Shown: positions 7,605 to 17,355, counted from the stretch's first letter. The stretch is DNA of 64,000 nt from Jeotgalibacillus terrae (GCF_016908195.1 NZ_JAFBDK010000003.1:1-64000); one strand, 5' to 3'. Numbers and translations are program-made. The notes: generated from the letters alone by a model not told the origin.

Positions 7605-9817
7605 CCGGTTGTCTTTTTAATTAAATCTTCCCACAATTCGCGCATATTTGACCACTTATCATCAGCAGACTCACTGCGGTACAAAATACGCTCATATTGA
7701 TCTGTCAATCTGCTCATTTCGTGCGTACCGAAGAAGTGATCCACTTCTTTTGCATATGAGCGGAGCGTTTGGGTTTCTTTCCGTCTGAGACCGTATCTTC
7801 CAAGCTGTCTAAGAAGCGAACTGTATGCTTTCGGATAAACATCACTGCCTTTTCTTGAACGGTAATAATGGATTAATATATACGGCATCCAGCGGTTTCT
7901 CGTGCGGTAAAGGACATATCCGGCACCGGCTGTGATCAGCATGATCAAAATCAACGTAAGGCGGTTTTCACTCACGAATGTTTTAAAAGCTGTCCAGCCG
8001 CCGGTTCCATTTGATCCATCAGCCCCGACCTGACCTGTTAACCCTGTTTCCTCTTCAAGTGGTGTAGGAGCTGCAGGGTCAGGTGTTTCAGCAGGTTCAG
8101 GCGTTTCCGGCGTTTCAGTTTCCCCTGACTCAATATCGAGGTCGTAACTTAAAGAAACATTATTGGAAAAAGAAACAGTCGGCTCGAATGGGACCCATCC
8201 GATTTCAGGGAAAAATACTTCCACCCAGGAATGGGCATTGTTATTTGTTACTTCATACACTGAACGTCCATCTCCGAGATTATCAATAACTTCTCCACCG
8301 GTATAACCTTTTACCCATCGTGCAGGGATATCAATGGATCTCAGCATCACAACCATTGAGGTCGAATAGTTATCGCAGTATCCCCGCTGCGTCTCAAAAA
8401 GAAACTGATCCACATAATCTTCATCACCTTCAGGCACCGGCACATCTTCCTGTTCATAGACAAAATCATTTCTGGAGAAATAATCTTCAACAGCTTTTGC
8501 CTTGTCATACCAGTTATCTTCAGGTTCTGTGATCTCAAGTGTCAGATCCCGTATTCTTTCCGGCAGATTTTCAGGGAGCTGTAAGTACTGGGACATATCA
8601 ATGCCGCTATCTCCTAGGCCTGTAGTATTTCTGAGAGCCTGAAGACTGTATCTCGGCTCCCGGAACTCCCATTCATATTCATCAAGTTCAACTAACTCAT
8701 CGTTGCGGTAAGATGTAATCTTATCGCTCACAGGGTTATATCGAAACTCTTCTGCATCCCCCTGAATCAATTGATCGGGTACATACGGATAAACGACATG
8801 ATTATAGCTGAGACTCACCTCAATTGAAACTGTCTGTGTTTCAGACTCCTCGTTAATTTCCGATAAAGTCAGTGGAATCGGCTCATTCAATGTAAATGGC
8901 GTTAAACTGTCGGCTTCTCTTGATTGTTCCCATCCTCTTCCAGTGTAAGTATCTTTCGTTTCAATACGCCAGTACTGTTCACCCTGTACTGTTGCTTCAA
9001 ACACTTCTGTGTCATCACCAATAAACGAGCCACCGAGTTCAGAATCATCAACGCCGTATCCAAGACGGTTTACTCCACCCGGACCCTGGCCTGCCCCCTC
9101 ATTGAATGAAGTAATAAAAGGAACAGGATCCGGCCAGATCGGCTCAGCTTTTGGAGCTGCATATGCAGCTGCAGAGCTGAATGCAATTAATAATGCAAGC
9201 GGAATCAGCCACCTCTGTACCTGGCCCATCGATAAAGCAATCCGTTCATGGTCCGCCATTCTTTGCAGCCCGAGTAAACCGAGCAGTAAGAAGCCGAATA
9301 GAATGACCCTGACGATTGCCATGCTGCCATCATAAGGGCTGAAGGTATCCAGAATCGTAATATAGATCACTGTAAAAAGATAAAAGAGAAACATCTGTTT
9401 TCTCACAGCAAGCCAGTAATGCATCAGGTAGGCAGTCAGCCACAACAGTATGAAGAAAAGCAGGCTTCTAAAGAGATCAGATACACCGCCCCAGTTCTGC
9501 TGAACGGTGAGTACGACACTTTCACCAATTAAAGATGTAAATTCACCAAACCATTCTCCCTCTCCAATGAAAGGAACATCAAAATAAAGAGATTGTAGTA
9601 CGATGAAGATAAAAAAGAATTTTATTCCCCCGGAAATAATCCAGTTTATTTCGAAATAGTAAAGTAGTAAAGATAACCCTGCGAAAATGATAAAAAAGTG
9701 TACATTAGCGGTTTCTGTAATTTGCTCAACGGGCCTGAGCCACTCCCATAAAAGAAAGAAGCTCAGCACATATAAAATCAACGTGGAGATATCTCCCCAG
9801 CTGTATTCAGTTTTCAC
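7601..9817 (-). CDS. TgpA-like membrane transglutaminase-fold protein (DUF3488/DUF4129)
   Basis: The 738-residue protein has a block of N-terminal membrane segments (about 10-215) and an extracytoplasmic transglutaminase core. The Cys-His-Asp triad is visible as RGYCDNYS, NNNAHSWVEVFF and GWVPFEPT. A low-complexity Pro/Glu/Thr linker, another membrane helix near 640-660 and a cytoplasmic DUF4129 tail follow. This matches B. subtilis YebA. It starts at GTG and overlaps the upstream DUF58 gene by 4 nt, so the two are translationally coupled. The family occurs with MoxR and DUF58 genes and is thought to act at the cell envelope; the substrate is unknown. Confidence 0.88.
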   Translation of the reverse strand: MKTEYSWGDISTLILYVLSFFLLWEWLRPVEQITETANVHFFIIFAGLSLLLYYFEINWIISGGIKFFFIFIVLQSLYFDVPFIGEGEWFGEFTSLIGESVVLTVQQNWGGVSDLFRSLLFFILLWLTAYLMHYWLAVRKQMFLFYLFTVIYITILDTFSPYDGSMAIVRVILFGFLLLGLLGLQRMADHERIALSMGQVQRWLIPLALLIAFSSAAAYAAPKAEPIWPDPVPFITSFNEGAGQGPGGVNRLGYGVDDSELGGSFIGDDTEVFEATVQGEQYWRIETKDTYTGRGWEQSREADSLTPFTLNEPIPLTLSEINEESETQTVSIEVSLSYNHVVYPYVPDQLIQGDAEEFRYNPVSDKITSYRNDELVELDEYEWEFREPRYSLQALRNTTGLGDSGIDMSQYLQLPENLPERIRDLTLEITEPEDNWYDKAKAVEDYFSRNDFVYEQEDVPVPEGDEDYVDQFLFETQRGYCDNYSTSMVVMLRSIDIPARWVKGYTGGEVIDNLGDGRSVYEVTNNNAHSWVEVFFPEIGWVPFEPTVSFSNNVSLSYDLDIESGETETPETPEPAETPDPAAPTPLEEETGLTGQVGADGSNGTGGWTAFKTFVSENRLTLILIMLITAGAGYVLYRTRNRWMPYILIHYYRSRKGSDVYPKAYSSLLRQLGRYGLRRKETQTLRSYAKEVDHFFGTHEMSRLTDQYERILYRSESADDKWSNMRELWEDLIKKTTG

Positions 9818-11022
9818 GCCTGCTTCACCTCCTTAAAAACAGATGCAAACTGACGCTTGTCACATTCCTTCAGCACAATGCCTTTAGATGCAGCTAATCC
9901 GGCAAGCTGCCTGTGTTCATGGTTCAATCTTGCCGAAGGATGCTTAACAAACAGGATCATCGGAGCCTGACTGCTTTTTGACACTTTACTGATCTCATCA
10001 ATCCCTTCTCTTGTCAGCTGGGAAGTGATCAAAATAAGTGCCGACGTCTTTGAGATCGCTGATGCATTTTGTTTGAGCACTGTTTCAAACTTTGATTCCT
10101 GATCAGGCTTCACCTTAGCAAGATAATAATCAATTTGCTTCTGATGACTCTCACCACTTTTCAGCGGAGCATACTGGACCGTTTCCCCCTGTGAGAAATA
10201 ACCCGCCTGGGCGCCTTTTCTGATTACACCTCTGATGACAGAGGCTGTCAGCACGACCATATCTTCAAAACTCTGACTCGGTGTACGATCAAGCACAACC
10301 ATGACATCATGTGACTTACGCTCTTCAAATTCTTTGGTTTTAAGGTCATTCGTACGGGCAAATGATTTCCAGTGAATCCATGAAACGCGGTCTCCAGTCT
10401 CGTAATCTCTTACTCCTGTTGCCATCGTGGTATCCTGTTGAATTCTTACGTTGGATGATGATACCCCCTGATCAAATCTTGCCTGCAGCGGCTGATAATC
10501 GAGTGCGATATAAGAAGGGTACACAAGAATGGTCTGCGTTTTTTCAAGATACGCTGATTTTTGAACCAGTCCAAGAAAATCCCCGGTTTTTAATTCCACG
10601 CTGTCAAAAGTATGTTCGCCTCTTGGCAGGTCGTGAATTTCATACTCTAAGACGATTTCACGCTTGAACCATGGATGAATCAGTTTCTTTGCAGTGCCTC
10701 TCTGATAAAAGGCCTCTCCTCTTATATGTTCCTCTGCAACTAAATAAAAGAGCGGAAACGGCAAAGCCCTTTTTAAATGGATCTTTACTGTTACATTTGA
10801 ACCTGCTTTTAAATCTTTTGATTTAATCGTTCGCGTTACGTTAAAGTCGTTTAACGGGTAAACCATCATCATTAAAGAATACAGTCCGAAGGGAAGAAAA
10901 CTGTAAAATAAAAACCAGCTGACAAATCCGCCCTGAAACATCGCATATGAAAATGTACCAACCAGAAGTACGATGATCAATAATACCTTTGCCGCATTAA
11001 TCAGGAACTGAATTTTCATCAC
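9814..11022 (-). CDS. DUF58 domain protein (YeaD-like)
   Basis: The 402-residue protein has two N-terminal membrane helices (about 7-60) and a DUF58 region containing the RDYETGDRVSWIHWKSFART motif (20 residues, about residues 203-222). A von Willebrand A-like C-terminal domain starts at MVVLDRTPS. DUF58 proteins pair with MoxR ATPases and transglutaminase-like proteins, probably as an assembly or maturation module. It overlaps the MoxR stop by 4 nt (GTGA) and tgpA by 4 nt. An ATG one codon inside the GTG start is an alternative. Confidence 0.87.
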   Translation of the reverse strand: MMKIQFLINAAKVLLIIVLLVGTFSYAMFQGGFVSWFLFYSFLPFGLYSLMMMVYPLNDFNVTRTIKSKDLKAGSNVTVKIHLKRALPFPLFYLVAEEHIRGEAFYQRGTAKKLIHPWFKREIVLEYEIHDLPRGEHTFDSVELKTGDFLGLVQKSAYLEKTQTILVYPSYIALDYQPLQARFDQGVSSSNVRIQQDTTMATGVRDYETGDRVSWIHWKSFARTNDLKTKEFEERKSHDVMVVLDRTPSQSFEDMVVLTASVIRGVIRKGAQAGYFSQGETVQYAPLKSGESHQKQIDYYLAKVKPDQESKFETVLKQNASAISKTSALILITSQLTREGIDEISKVSKSSQAPMILFVKHPSARLNHEHRQLAGLAASKGIVLKECDKRQFASVFKEVKQA

Positions 11023-11963
11023 TTTGCCATCCGTTGAACCGGTACTCTTGTACGGGCAAGAATACGTTCAATTACTTCTTCAGGTTCAATCCCTTCATAT
11101 CTCGCTTCTGATTTTAAAATCATACGGTGTGAGAATACATACGGTACCAGGAACTGAATATCATCAGGAAGAACGTAATCTCTGCCATGCAGCAGTGCAT
11201 AAGCCTGTGCAGCTTTCATCAGTGCAATTGAGCCACGCGGGCTGACACCAAGGTAGACATTCGCATGATCCCTTGTTTTGCCGGCAAGGTCGACAATATA
11301 TTCCTTAATTTTTTCATCCACCATCACCTGCCTTACCTCGTGCTGAAGATGCTGAAGCTCTTCAAGTGTGATCGCAGGCTGCAACTCATCTATTGGGGGA
11401 GCGTATTGCAGACGGTTTAATACTTCCATTTCTTCCTTTGCATCAGGATAGCCCATTTGCATTTTCAACAGGAAGCGGTCAAGCTGCGCTTCCGGGAGCG
11501 GGTACGTGCCTTCATATTCAATCGGGTTTTGAGTAGCCATCACAAAGAATGGTTTGGAAAGCTTATGAGTGAAGCCATCTACCGTCACACTTCCTTCTTC
11601 CATGCTTTCAAGAAGTGAAGACTGTGTTTTCGGTGAGGTCCGGTTGATTTCATCAGCCAGTACAATGTTGCCCATGATTGGACCAGGGCGAAATTCAAAT
11701 GACATTTCTTTTGGATTATAAATTGATACACCGATTACATCTGAGGGAAGTAAGTCCGGAGTAAATTGAATACGGGTGAACTTTGCACCTACTGATTTCG
11801 CAAGCGCACGCACCATCATTGTTTTTCCGACGCCGGGTACATCTTCAAGCAGTACGTGACCCTGGGCCAGTAATGATACAATGCTGAGTTCTGCTACTGT
11901 TCTTTTACCAATCATGACTCTTTCGATGTTTTCGAGGACCTGTTCCAGTTTCTGGTGATACAT
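11019..11963 (-). CDS. MoxR-family AAA+ ATPase (YeaC-like)
   Basis: This is a chaperone-type ATPase of 314 residues. It has Walker A GVPGVGKTMM (after LLEDVP), Walker B IVLADEINRTSP, sensor 1 in FVMATQNPIEYEGTYPLPEA and the C-terminal lid. The chosen ATG has GGGAGGG six bases upstream; an upstream in-frame GTG/ATG would add five residues but overlaps that site. First gene of the moxR-DUF58-tgpA cluster, which in B. subtilis is yeaC-yeaD-yebA. The client is unknown. Confidence 0.92.
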   Translation of the reverse strand: MYHQKLEQVLENIERVMIGKRTVAELSIVSLLAQGHVLLEDVPGVGKTMMVRALAKSVGAKFTRIQFTPDLLPSDVIGVSIYNPKEMSFEFRPGPIMGNIVLADEINRTSPKTQSSLLESMEEGSVTVDGFTHKLSKPFFVMATQNPIEYEGTYPLPEAQLDRFLLKMQMGYPDAKEEMEVLNRLQYAPPIDELQPAITLEELQHLQHEVRQVMVDEKIKEYIVDLAGKTRDHANVYLGVSPRGSIALMKAAQAYALLHGRDYVLPDDIQFLVPYVFSHRMILKSEARYEGIEPEEVIERILARTRVPVQRMAK

Positions 11964-12014
11964 CGTATTCCCTCCCATTTCCTGTTCATTTTATCTATCG
12001 TTTCTGTAGAAGTT

Positions 12015-12080
12015 GGCTGGTGATTTCCGCTGCAATCACCAGCTGTATTAAAAAAACATTGGACTTTAACATAGCTTATC
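12015..12080 (+). repeat. Dispersed repeat, short core-less copy
   Basis: GGCTGGTGATTTCCGC...GCAATCACCAGCTGT forms a perfect CTGGTGATT/AATCACCAG hairpin. It is followed by the conserved right flank (TTAAAAAAACATTGGACTTTAACATAG, about 12048-12074). The GC-rich core present in the full copies is missing. Confidence 0.75.
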
Positions 12081-12185
12081 TATCTACATTTATTTATCTA
12101 GTCATTCTAACAATAGACACTCTATTTAGAATAATAGAAATAAGTGTTTCTTACAACTAAAGGCAGGTGATGAATATTCTGCCCA

Positions 12186-12222
12186 TAAAAAACCGGGCTG
12201 AAGTTTGCTTCTTCAGCCCGGT
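12186..12222 (-). terminator. Terminator of the pncA-pncB-nadE operon
   Basis: On the minus strand ACCGGGCTGAAG...CTTCAGCCCGGT is followed by TTTTTTAT. Confidence 0.85.
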
Positions 12223-12287
12223 CGATAGAATCAGCAGGGCGGGAAGAGGCTACTACCATTATGGACCAGCCTTGCTGAAACTAACCA

Positions 12288-13115
12288 TTATTTCCAAAAA
12301 TCATCAAACACTGTAATCGGCAAATGACGCTTATGCTGCGTTTTCAGATAATGATTTTCGATTGTTTTTTGTGCCTGTTCACTGACTTTTTTACCTTCAA
12401 GGTAATCATCAATCTCATCATACGTTACACCAAGCGCTTCTTCATCAGAAACCTGCGGACGGTCATCTTCAAGGTCTGCTGTCGGTGCTTTTGTATACAG
12501 GTGATCAGGTGCCCCGAGTTCTTTCAGCAGCTGCTTCCCCTGACGCTTATTCAGCCTGAACAATGGCAGAATATCTGCTCCCCCGTCACCGTGCTTTGTA
12601 TAAAAGCCTGTGATCGCTTCAGCAGGGTGGTCGGTACCAATGACGACACCATTTCGCATAGCAGCAACTGCATACTGGGCCTTCATACGTTCTCTTGCTT
12701 TTTCATTCCCTTTAACAAAATCGCTCAGGGTAATACCGGCTTCTTTTAAAGCATTCACACTGGCATCAACTGCAGGCTTAATATTGATACGGACTGTCTC
12801 ATCTGCCTTCATGAATTTAATTGCATCCTTTGCATCCTGCTCATCAGCCTGTTCACCATAAGGCAGTCTCAGTGCGATAAACGTATATTTCTTTTCCCCT
12901 GCTTCTTCATTTAACTCATTTACCGCCGCCTGGGCAAGTGTACCTGCAAGGGTTGAATCCTGACCGCCTGAAATACCAAGTACAAAAGAAGTCAGGAATG
13001 TATGTTTTTTAGCATATTCTTTTAGAAAATCGATACTGCGTCTGATTTCATCCTGAGGGTTGATCTCAGGAGACACACCCATTTCTTCTACAATCTGCTC
13101 CTGCAATGTTGCCAC
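12288..13115 (-). CDS. nadE: NH3-dependent NAD+ synthetase
   Basis: NadE adenylates and amidates nicotinic acid adenine dinucleotide to NAD using ammonia. The 275-residue protein has the PP-loop [12 protein letters not shown] near residue 45, the [22 protein letters not shown] substrate region (split around residues 160-180) and the [14 protein letters not shown] motif. It lacks a glutaminase domain, as in the short B. subtilis enzyme. The start is the GTG preceded by GAGGTGA with 6-7 nt spacing; a GTG three codons earlier lies inside that ribosome site. It is the last gene of the NAD salvage operon, 18 bp behind pncB. Confidence 0.96.
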   Translation of the reverse strand: MATLQEQIVEEMGVSPEINPQDEIRRSIDFLKEYAKKHTFLTSFVLGISGGQDSTLAGTLAQAAVNELNEEAGEKKYTFIALRLPYGEQADEQDAKDAIKFMKADETVRINIKPAVDASVNALKEAGITLSDFVKGNEKARERMKAQYAVAAMRNGVVIGTDHPAEAITGFYTKHGDGGADILPLFRLNKRQGKQLLKELGAPDHLYTKAPTADLEDDRPQVSDEEALGVTYDEIDDYLEGKKVSEQAQKTIENHYLKTQHKRHLPITVFDDFWK

Positions 13116-13133
13116 AAAAATCACCTCATTTAT

Positions 13134-14615
13134 TTATTGAGCGGCATGCGCATTTCTGACAGCCTGTTTTACTTCCTGAATGTTTCTCATTTTGTTATCC
13201 CAGCATTTCTGACTGAGATCCACTGGATATTCTTCAGGGTTCATAGAGCGCTTGTACTCATCCCACAGCAGCTCAAGGTTTTCTGTTAAATACCCCCTGA
13301 TATGATCAGGCGATGGCAATTCATATTGAAGATGGCCATTTTCAATCACTGTCTGATGAAGGTCTTTTGCTTCAAAATTTGTTACAAACTTCGTGACGAA
13401 TGTATGCACTGGATGAAACATTTTCAGGTGATCCTCAGATTGAGGGTCTTCCCCTTCAAGCGTGATATAATCACCCTCTGATTTATTATTTACCCTGTTT
13501 ATAATCCGGTACACCCGTTTCATACCAGGAGTTGTCACTTTTTCAGCGTTACTGGAGATTTTAATCGTATCTGTCATTTCACCATTTTCATCTTCGATTG
13601 ACACAAGCTTGTATACGCCTCCGAGCGCCGGCTGATCGTAAGCAGTGATCAGTTTTGTTCCGATGCCCCACATATCCACAACCGCTCCCTGCGCTTTCAG
13701 GTTCAGAATCGTATATTCATCAAGGTCATTAGAGGCAATGATTTTTGCTTCTGTAAAGCCTGCTTCATCCAGCAGTTTTCGTGCTTCTTTTGATAAATAC
13801 GCAATATCACCGCTATCCAGGCGGATTCCTTTGAAGTTGATGCGGTCCCCCATTTCTTTTGCGACAGCGATCGCTGCAGGAACGCCTGATTTCAGCGTAT
13901 TATACGTATCAACAAGAAAAACGCAGTCTGTGTGGGTTTCAGCGTATTTTTTAAATGCTGTGTATTCATCCCGGTAAGCCTGAATCATGGCATGTGAGTG
14001 AGTCCCTGCAACCGGCAGCCCGAACATTTTGCCGGCACGTACGTTACTTGTGGCGGAAAATCCGCCAAGGTAAGCAGCTCTTGTGCCCCAGATCGCGGCA
14101 TCCAGCTCATGGCCCCGGCGCGTACCAAATTCCATCAGTACTTCGTCACCGACTACCTGTTTAATCCTCGATGCTTTTGTCGCAATTAGAGTTTGATAGT
14201 TCACAATGTTGAGCAGCGCTGTTTCAACCAGCTGCGCTTCTACAAGCGGCGCTTCCACTCTCATAATCGGCTCATTACCGAATACAAGCTCACCTTCAAC
14301 CATGGAACGGACTGTCCCGGTAAATGTCAAATCTCTTAAAAAGGCAATAAAGTCCTCATCATAGCCGACTTCCTTTTTCAAATACGTCAGGTCTGATTCT
14401 GTAAATTTGAAGTTCGTTAAATAATCCAGCGCTCTTTCAAGACCTGCAAATACTGCATAGCCATTACCAAAAGGAAGCGATCTGAAATAAAGATCAAAAA
14501 CGGCAGTGCGCTCATGCATGCCGTCTTCCCAATATGTTTTTGCCATGTTGATCTGATAGAGGTCTGTATGCAGCATCAGACTGTCATCAGTATAATTACC
14601 CAAAGTATTCATCAC
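13134..14615 (-). CDS. pncB: Nicotinate phosphoribosyltransferase
   Basis: PncB makes nicotinate mononucleotide from nicotinate and PRPP, the first committed step of NAD salvage. The 493-residue protein starts with the LHTDLYQINMAKTYW signature and carries EFGTRRGHELDAA, FSATSNVRAGKMFGLPVAGT (20 residues, about 195-214) and the PRPP/phosphate region IRLDSGDIAYLSKEAR, all typical of Gram-positive PncB. Start GTG at 14615 or the next codon ATG at 14612 both fit the AAGGAG upstream. It lies between pncA and nadE with short gaps, forming one operon. Confidence 0.96.
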   Translation of the reverse strand: MMNTLGNYTDDSLMLHTDLYQINMAKTYWEDGMHERTAVFDLYFRSLPFGNGYAVFAGLERALDYLTNFKFTESDLTYLKKEVGYDEDFIAFLRDLTFTGTVRSMVEGELVFGNEPIMRVEAPLVEAQLVETALLNIVNYQTLIATKASRIKQVVGDEVLMEFGTRRGHELDAAIWGTRAAYLGGFSATSNVRAGKMFGLPVAGTHSHAMIQAYRDEYTAFKKYAETHTDCVFLVDTYNTLKSGVPAAIAVAKEMGDRINFKGIRLDSGDIAYLSKEARKLLDEAGFTEAKIIASNDLDEYTILNLKAQGAVVDMWGIGTKLITAYDQPALGGVYKLVSIEDENGEMTDTIKISSNAEKVTTPGMKRVYRIINRVNNKSEGDYITLEGEDPQSEDHLKMFHPVHTFVTKFVTNFEAKDLHQTVIENGHLQYELPSPDHIRGYLTENLELLWDEYKRSMNPEEYPVDLSQKCWDNKMRNIQEVKQAVRNAHAAQ

Positions 14616-14632
14616 CGATTATCTCCTTACCG

Positions 14633-15184
14633 TTACCTTACTTCCGCCCCAAGTGAACATGCAAAATGATCCAGTGCCCACTCATGGCCCACCTGGTTGA
14701 AGCTTGCCGTTGCTTTTTTGTGTATCACTAACTGAAAGCCTTTATTATAGGCATCGACTGCTGTATGCAGCACACAAATATCTGTACATACCCCGATCAG
14801 GTGCAGCTCTGTAATGTCGCGCTCTCTCAGCAGTTGTTCAAGGTTTGTCCCGGCGAAAGCACTGTAACGCGTTTTATCTATATATATCACATTTTCATCA
14901 TCTTGAATCATATCATATAACCTTTGCAGCGACCCATACAGATTTCTGCCTTCTGTTCCACGTATATTATGCGGTGGGAAAAGCTTTGTTTCAGGATGAT
15001 GTGGGTCATTTTCTTCATGCAGATCGATCGCAAATATGATGTGATCTTTATGATCATGAAATTCTTTTGTCAGACGTACTACTTCATCTTCAATCAGCTG
15101 CCCGGGTTCACCACACGTCAAAGCCCCGTTATCAGCTACAAAATCATTTGTATAATCAATATGTATCAGTGCGCGTTTGGTCAT
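14633..15184 (-). CDS. pncA: Nicotinamidase (isochorismatase family)
   Basis: PncA hydrolyses nicotinamide to nicotinate and ammonia. The 183-residue protein has the catalytic Asp in HIDYTNDF, the Lys in YIDKTRYSAF and the nucleophile Cys in LIGVCTDICV. This is the usual triad of the family. First gene of the pncA-pncB-nadE operon. The promoter upstream contains a palindrome like the NiaR operator. Confidence 0.94.
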   Translation of the reverse strand: MTKRALIHIDYTNDFVADNGALTCGEPGQLIEDEVVRLTKEFHDHKDHIIFAIDLHEENDPHHPETKLFPPHNIRGTEGRNLYGSLQRLYDMIQDDENVIYIDKTRYSAFAGTNLEQLLRERDITELHLIGVCTDICVLHTAVDAYNKGFQLVIHKKATASFNQVGHEWALDHFACSLGAEVR

Positions 15185-15216
15185 TGATCTCGTCTCCTTT
15201 TTCTACAGATACTGTC

Positions 15217-15245
15217 ATTTTATCTTTACAAGTGTCAAGACACAA
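15217..15245 (-). promoter_or_regulatory. pncA promoter with NiaR-like operator
   Basis: On the minus strand -35 TTGTGT (15240-15245), a 17-bp spacer and -10 TAAAAT (15217-15222). The palindrome GTGTCTTGACAC (15232-15243) lies within the -35 and spacer. It resembles the niacin-responsive repressor NiaR (YrxA) sites of Bacillus nad genes, so niacin repression of the salvage operon is likely. Confidence 0.7.
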
Positions 15246-15269
15246 GTTAAATCCAGGATTGCACAACTG

Positions 15270-15299
15270 AAAAAAGCTCCAGCATCTGCTGAAGCTTTT
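15270..15299 (-). terminator. Terminator after the STAS gene
   Basis: On the minus strand AAAAGCTTCAGC...GCTGGAGCTTTTTT lies 2 bp after the stop codon. Confidence 0.75.
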
Positions 15300-15301
15300 C
15301 A

Positions 15302-16324
15302 TTAAATAATCTGCTTTCCCTGTTGGCTGAGTGCATAGTGAATACCATGCTGTAAAGTCTGGAAACAGTGAAAGTTTGAAATATCAATACCTGATTCGGC
15401 AATTGTTATGCTTAATTTTGCTGACAATCCGACAAGGACAGTCTCTGTGCCGATGAGGGAAGCTGCTCCGCTGATCTTTTCAAGAAGACTTGTCGTCAAC
15501 TGATCAATGTCATCATCGAGCGCCGTCAGATCAAGCACTAAATAACTCGCTTTATATGATGGCAATTTATTCAGCGTATTAAATACAAGCTCTTCTGCAC
15601 GTTCCTGGTCGTACTTCCCAAGAAGCGGGACCACAACTACGCCATCGAGCACAGGAATAATCGGTGATGAGATTTGTTTGATCAGCTCTTTCAGGTCACG
15701 TGTTTTATCCTCTACCATCGCTTCAAGCTGCAGAATCTGCTGGGATTCCTTTTTCCGTGAAAGCGCGTGAATATTTTCGTTAATTGTAATTTCTGACGGG
15801 AAGTACTCAACTACAGTTGATTCTGCACCTGCAATCTGATCTTCTTTAATTTCAAACCAGACGTTCCGTCCAAAAAGCGAACTGAAAATTCCTGCATAGT
15901 GGGCAGGAAGGAAATTGCCTCTATGCTTCTTACCCTGGGCTTTATTAATTTTATATTCCCAGCTGTCTTTCAGTCTAACGCGAAGGGTGTGTGCGTCCAT
16001 ATCAAGGTTTTCTATATGTGCATAGCCCCATCCTGCTGATGCATAAGTAGAAGTGATCAATTCAGCCGCTTCTTCTACCTTTACATGCTTCAGATCTTCA
16101 AAGTATTTTCCAACTATCAATCCCTGTCGAAAACCAGTCGCTTCAAATACAAGTGTCGAAGCCTCTTCACCTGAGATCTCTTCAATTGTGTCAAAGAATT
16201 CTTTCATTGCGCTAGTGATCCAGAATAATACAGCGTCCTCTTTTTCAAATAAGAATTCACCCTTCGATAAATCCCAATCAAATTGCAAACCGCCAACACG
16301 AATACTATGATTGTTGTTTTCCAT
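15302..16324 (-). CDS. RsbR-paralogue-type STAS domain regulator with N-terminal sensor domain
   Basis: This is probably a stressosome-type regulator of 340 residues. Residues about 220-335 form a STAS domain with the RsbR-like entry motif SSPIIPVLDGVVVVPLLGKY and LVLDLTALDDDI, where a kinase-target residue normally sits. A coiled-coil-like linker (about 195-220) joins it to an N-terminal domain of about 185 residues. That domain looks most like the V4R/heme-NO-binding-like fold (YASAGWGYAHIEN, HYAGIFSSLFGR), but I recognise it only by general resemblance. Single-gene unit with AAAGGTGG ribosome site and its own terminator. Two further STAS regulators lie at 18780 and 50467. Confidence 0.75.
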   Translation of the reverse strand: MENNNHSIRVGGLQFDWDLSKGEFLFEKEDAVLFWITSAMKEFFDTIEEISGEEASTLVFEATGFRQGLIVGKYFEDLKHVKVEEAAELITSTYASAGWGYAHIENLDMDAHTLRVRLKDSWEYKINKAQGKKHRGNFLPAHYAGIFSSLFGRNVWFEIKEDQIAGAESTVVEYFPSEITINENIHALSRKKESQQILQLEAMVEDKTRDLKELIKQISSPIIPVLDGVVVVPLLGKYDQERAEELVFNTLNKLPSYKASYLVLDLTALDDDIDQLTTSLLEKISGAASLIGTETVLVGLSAKLSITIAESGIDISNFHCFQTLQHGIHYALSQQGKQII

Positions 16325-16409
16325 GCAACCACCTTTGTTATATGTATTTAACCCTGTACTTTATACTACCAAAGTTCTTATGGATTCACTAATTAATTTC
16401 CTGTTCCTG

Positions 16410-16643
16410 TTACGCATGGACTAATTCTTTGATTAACAGCACAACAAGCGGGCTGATCATCATAAGAGCGTTTGCAATTGCAAGCCATATTCTTCTGTCT
16501 GCCGCCGCACTCACTGTACCGGTCAGACCGAATACAGGAAGGAGAAAGTTGATTGGCGAATCGCGTTCTACTACAAGGATCAATATCCAGACAAGCATAC
16601 CACCGGCAAGACAGAGCCAGGCAGTCATTTCATATTTATTCAT
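16410..16643 (-). CDS. Small two-helix membrane protein
   Basis: This is a 77-residue protein of unknown function with two or three hydrophobic segments (about 7-25, 31-45 and 52-72). Its ATG overlaps the stop of the upstream kinase-like gene by 4 nt, so the two are co-translated. I do not recognise a family. Confidence 0.7.
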   Translation of the reverse strand: MNKYEMTAWLCLAGGMLVWILILVVERDSPINFLLPVFGLTGTVSAAADRRIWLAIANALMMISPLVVLLIKELVHA

Positions 16644-17266
16644 GACTTTGCTTTTCTCCTTTCCAGAAATGGTTCCCAGGTTTTCTTATAAATAAAAGCT
16701 GCGATATTCAACAGACTTTCGGGTATCTTCTTCGGAAAGTATCTGTGGTCATAATAGCGCCAGACTTTTTTTAAATCTTCCCACTGCTGGTCATGATCTT
16801 TTACCTGCCGGAAGCGCGCAAGATCAATCATCATAATATGACCGTCCGGTTTTAATATAATATTCCTCAGGTGTACATCTGATGGATTCAAACCGGCATT
16901 ACGTGCAACACCAAGTGCCTCATCCACTTCATCCAGATACTTTTTCTTAATCTGAATCCCGGCAGTCAGACACTGAAAAAAAGTTTTTCCTTCTATAAAA
17001 TCTATCACAAGATAATTCATACCTGAATCATACAGCCGCGGATAAAACTCACTGTCCGATAGCAGCCCGTATATATGAGCTTCCTCAGCCGCTACTCCCT
17101 CTAATCCAGGGAAGAATACTTTAATGACTTTTTGTTCCCCTGCAATTTTAAAGACAGCGGCACTTCTGCCAACGCCAATTAATAAACAGCCGGAGTCTGA
17201 AGAAGATACTGTATGTTCGCTTCTGTCAAACTGTATATTCCTGGCTAATTCGCTGTAATCACCCAC
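16640..17266 (-). CDS. Kinase-fold protein (YrzF-like)
   Basis: The 208-residue protein has a compact protein-kinase-like fold. A glycine-containing loop LIGVGRSAAVFKI leads to the Lys in QKVIKVFF, followed by a Glu-bearing helix, the hinge YLVIDFIEGKTF, a catalytic loop DVHLRNIIL and a metal-binding DLARF in place of DFG. The HRD aspartate is replaced by DVH, so activity should be tested rather than assumed. Length and pattern fit B. subtilis YrzF, annotated there as a possible Ser/Thr kinase. Start GTG with GAGAGGCG upstream. Coupled to the small membrane protein downstream. Confidence 0.72.
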   Translation of the reverse strand: MGDYSELARNIQFDRSEHTVSSSDSGCLLIGVGRSAAVFKIAGEQKVIKVFFPGLEGVAAEEAHIYGLLSDSEFYPRLYDSGMNYLVIDFIEGKTFFQCLTAGIQIKKKYLDEVDEALGVARNAGLNPSDVHLRNIILKPDGHIMMIDLARFRQVKDHDQQWEDLKKVWRYYDHRYFPKKIPESLLNIAAFIYKKTWEPFLERRKAKS

Positions 17267-17355
17267 ATAAAACGCCTCTCATTCTGCAGCACATGGCTGC
17301 TTCTTACCTTATGTGCATTTTACAGCAATTTTGATTCCGAAAGAAGTGATATCCA

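Noticed and set aside
12324-12749. 141-codon open frame on the plus strand opposite nadE
   Set aside because: It is antisense to a well-supported gene, Cys/Phe-rich, and has no ribosome site.
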